A stretch of DNA of 14,950 nt from assembly GCA_024277835.1 (NCBI GenBank), contig JAJRUK010000388.1, forward strand, positions 1 to 14,950. The letters are read 5' to 3'. The notes under the pieces were generated by a model. That model had not been told where the DNA came from. It ran no database searches and was given only the letters and a program-made list of their open reading frames with translations. Origin of the DNA: Planctomycetota bacterium. Its GTDB lineage: Bacteria; Planctomycetota; Phycisphaerae; UBA1845. Both the position numbers and the translations under genes were made by a program. Positions 14,101 to 14,950 of the stretch are shown here, in pieces; the stretch's first letter is position 1, and each line of letters opens with the position of its first letter.

Positions 14101-14950
14101 AGGCAATGTGTCGGCCATCGTTTGACACTGAGGCACGGACGCTGTCGGGACCGGAAGCCTCCGCTTGCTCGCCCGTGGGACTGATACTGAGACGAACGGT
14201 GGTCCCGAGAAGTCGATCGCGGACGAACACGTCATCGGAGGCATTCGTATCGCCTGCAACCAGGTTGTTCGACGAACTTTTGAATACAACGTAACGCCCG
14301 TCTTCGGAAAGATTGGGGCGACTGCTTGCGCTGTTGCCGGGGGTTTCGTCGGAGGCGACACTCACGCGGTCAGTCGTTCCGTTTCCTTCATCAAGCACTC
14401 CGTTGCCGTCGGGGTCACGATCGTGAACGAAAGCGTCCCGTACGCCAGTGCAAAGCGGGCAGGTGGCAGCGTCAAATGTAGGCACATCGCCCACAACGAG
14501 ATTGCCAGCGTCACTGTGGAAGGCAATGAACCGTCCGTTGGGGGAAATCGCCGGGCGATCGCTGTCGGCATCGCCTTCGGTCCCACTTGAGCTGAGGCTA
14601 ACGAGTACCGTTGTGCCTTGTGTTCGGTCTCGCACGAAAATATGATCGACGCCACTGGTAGGCACGGCGACCATGTTCGTCGCACGACTTCGAAACGCGA
14701 CGTAGCGTCCATCTGCGGAAATGGCCGGGAGGTTGTTTCGTCCATTGCTCTCGCCGCCGGTATTCGAGACGCTCACCAGCGTCGTTGCGATCGTGCCGGG
14801 TTCGTCGAAGATTCCGTCCACGTCGGTGTCGCGATCGTGAACGAAAATGTCTTTCTGCCCGTTCAAGTCGGTCCCGGCAAGCTTGGTTGCGTCGCTCGTG
14901 ATGGCTACGAATCGATCGTCCGCCGAGATCGAAGGGCGATCGCTCTTGCC
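11159..14950 (-). CDS. Giant exported PD40 beta-propeller protein with Cys-rich region and dockerin-like end (paralogue C; N-terminus outside window)
   Basis: 1263 residues are visible and the frame runs on past the right edge (GKSDRPSISADDRFVAITS ...); the start is not in the window. Thirteen PD40 repeats fill about 1-853. Repeats 3, 6, 8 and 10 carry CPxCxG inserts, each followed by DPDxNGxxDEGN. Then a DUF4215/myxo-type motif (CGNGVPEGLEECDDGN, GDGCEPTC) and EGF-like Cys-rich units (CTTDICNQTTGLC) reach about 1040. A beta-rich region follows (GGRYLRVTP, PVAILVTG, WGATPVRGVNIRP). A dockerin-like pair closes it (WGDTSGNTVVNVIDITVTVD and RLNVLDVTSTVDAVK, about 1192-1263). Unlike A and B there is no CGA/RRR tail, so it is probably held or secreted differently. 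Transcribed before the lipoprotein pair. No catalytic site is recognised. Confidence 0.88.
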   Translation of the reverse strand, partial: GKSDRPSISADDRFVAITSDATKLAGTDLNGQKDIFVHDRDTDVDGIFDEPGTIATTLVSVSNTGGESNGRNNLPAISADGRYVAFRSRATNMVAVPTSGVDHIFVRDRTQGTTVLVSLSSSGTEGDADSDRPAISPNGRFIAFHSDAGNLVVGDVPTFDAATCPLCTGVRDAFVHDRDPDGNGVLDEGNGTTDRVSVASDETPGNSASSRPNLSEDGRYVVFKSSSNNLVAGDTNASDDVFVRDRLLGTTVRLSISPTGEQAEASGPDSVRASVSNDGRHIAFASDADDLVPGDTNLATDVFVRDVQLGTTIRVSVGAGGVEGNGLSNRPSISGDGRFIAFYSDAFNLVVGDSAPFDAVICPACVGVRDIFLYDRDPDLNGIFDEGNAVTTRLSVATDGTPANGNCTRPAISDDGLHVSFRSTADNLVVGDTNGLQDVFVRDIANARTVRISLSSAQAQGIDGNSDESAISGDGRFVAFWSKASGFVAGDSAPFDSVTCPACVGRADIFLRDRDPDMNAIYDEGNETTIRVSVSSGGVAGDQDSFRPEISSDGRYVGFISEATNLVASDTNGRTDVFVYEIATGTTTRVSLGTGGIQGNYGSDRVTLSSDGRFVGFRSKADNLVAGDEPSLDADTCPTCLGWRDVFLRDRDPDMNGTFDEGNATTIRVSLSSAGIPGDRETGGPKLAGDASAIAMVGPASNLVASDTNYAEDVFLRNLGANTTQRVSVSSTGSQATTPDQFPADSDDATISIDGRFVAFRSTGVNLVGRDTNLLADVFLHDRDTDGDGFFDESGAIDTIRLSVDNADIEAKGASGGAKISADRSTIAFYSDATNLIPNDNNLVRDVFFRVLSVCGNGVPEGLEECDDGNQTTGDGCEPTCVFTPGECTQSAQCDDGDLCTTDICNQTTGLCVNTLKDCQTADLCMIGSCNSATGSCQLTPVQCAPGDFCIDGTCSAGCAVAADCNDAIDCTIDTCDTIAGNLVCVHTPDDTVCDTGLFCAAKVCDQQLGCVFDHECFSSTGNPCPDSATCDEGTGSCGGCFAPQVEAVGGRYLRVTPADQGATPVAILVTGSCNDPDVPCVSQYAQSVCLAGLNDGLACVSDADCPKTCTTGPLVGQPCFDVNSCQGGACEGFCNAGLLGDGPVFLTSGQWGATPVRGVNIRPSATYVVHAVCDFGGTIVVSKGTKGTTWRWGDTSGNTVVNVIDITVTVDAVKLLFSEFVTFEGANIFPCIIDERLNVLDVTSTVDAVKSVAYACPSACPN
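12390..14950 (-). repeat. Thirteen tandem PD40 propeller repeats in paralogue C
   Basis: Thirteen coding repeats are readable to the window edge, in two sizes: about 58 residues, and about 79 residues with the CPxC and DPD inserts. Repeat 11 is the most degraded (KLAGDASAIAMVG). Thirteen plus at least one outside would allow two seven-bladed propellers in series. Confidence 0.8.

Noticed and set aside
11214..14645. Many + strand frames of 60-140 codons opposite the giant PD40 gene
   Set aside because: They are Ser/Arg/Pro-rich, repeat with the period of the propeller repeats, lack start sites and show no family motifs; they are shadows of the minus-strand gene.
12390..14950. Regularly spaced similar DNA segments suggestive of an array
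   Set aside because: Spacing is about 170-240 bases and the similarity follows codons of a protein repeat; there are no short identical repeats with unique spacers, so it is not a CRISPR array.
6601..14950. Reading the PD40 proteins as TolB of a Tol-Pal system
   Set aside because: There are no TolQ, TolR, TolA or Pal genes and no TolB N-terminal domain. The size, TSP3/dockerin parts and C-terminal tails do not fit TolB.

Overview
The window looks like chromosomal DNA from a Gram-negative-type bacterium, most plausibly a planctomycete. The evidence is the combination of large secreted PD40 beta-propeller proteins, TSP3 and dockerin-like modules, a Cys-Gly/hydrophobic/Arg-cluster C-terminal tail on two paralogues, two small lipoproteins and several likely TTG starts. 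The lineage call is an inference from gene content, not a measured phylogeny. No rRNA, tRNA, CRISPR or transposase was seen, and no gene-free stretch exceeds 300 bases.

Left part (1-4733). The window opens inside a PiT-type phosphate permease (+, 5' end missing). It converges, with only 9 bases between stop codons, on a class I/II PLP aminotransferase (-). A divergent 221-base region (1920-2140) holds a GC-rich hairpin with a TAAA loop and a possible 19-residue leader ORF with a strong Shine-Dalgarno. It separates the aminotransferase from a + strand glycosyltransferase that closely resembles the GTDC1/QTMAN (DUF3524) family of tRNA-queuosine mannosyltransferases. That gene converges on an FG-GAP/VCBS-type secreted protein (-) of visibly lower GC.

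Middle (4734-6600). A full-length bifunctional formiminotransferase-cyclodeaminase (-) of histidine/folate metabolism lies just upstream of the FG-GAP gene. A strong intrinsic terminator (6522-6558) separates it from the next block.

Right part (6601-14950), all on the - strand. In transcription order: a giant PD40 propeller protein (C, its N-terminus outside the window), a 127-residue lipoprotein, a 58-residue lipoprotein that starts directly after the previous stop, a 736-residue PD40 protein with TSP3 repeats (B), and a 529-residue PD40 protein (A). A and B each contain seven readable propeller repeats; C shows thirteen plus whatever lies outside. A and B end in the same CGAxG..P/hydrophobic/RRR tail. 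C ends instead in a Cys-rich region, a beta-rich domain and a dockerin-like pair. The block reads as a cell-surface/secreted cluster built from one propeller scaffold with three different C-terminal fittings, and it is the best candidate in this window for an undescribed system. Its ligand and function cannot be read from the sequence.
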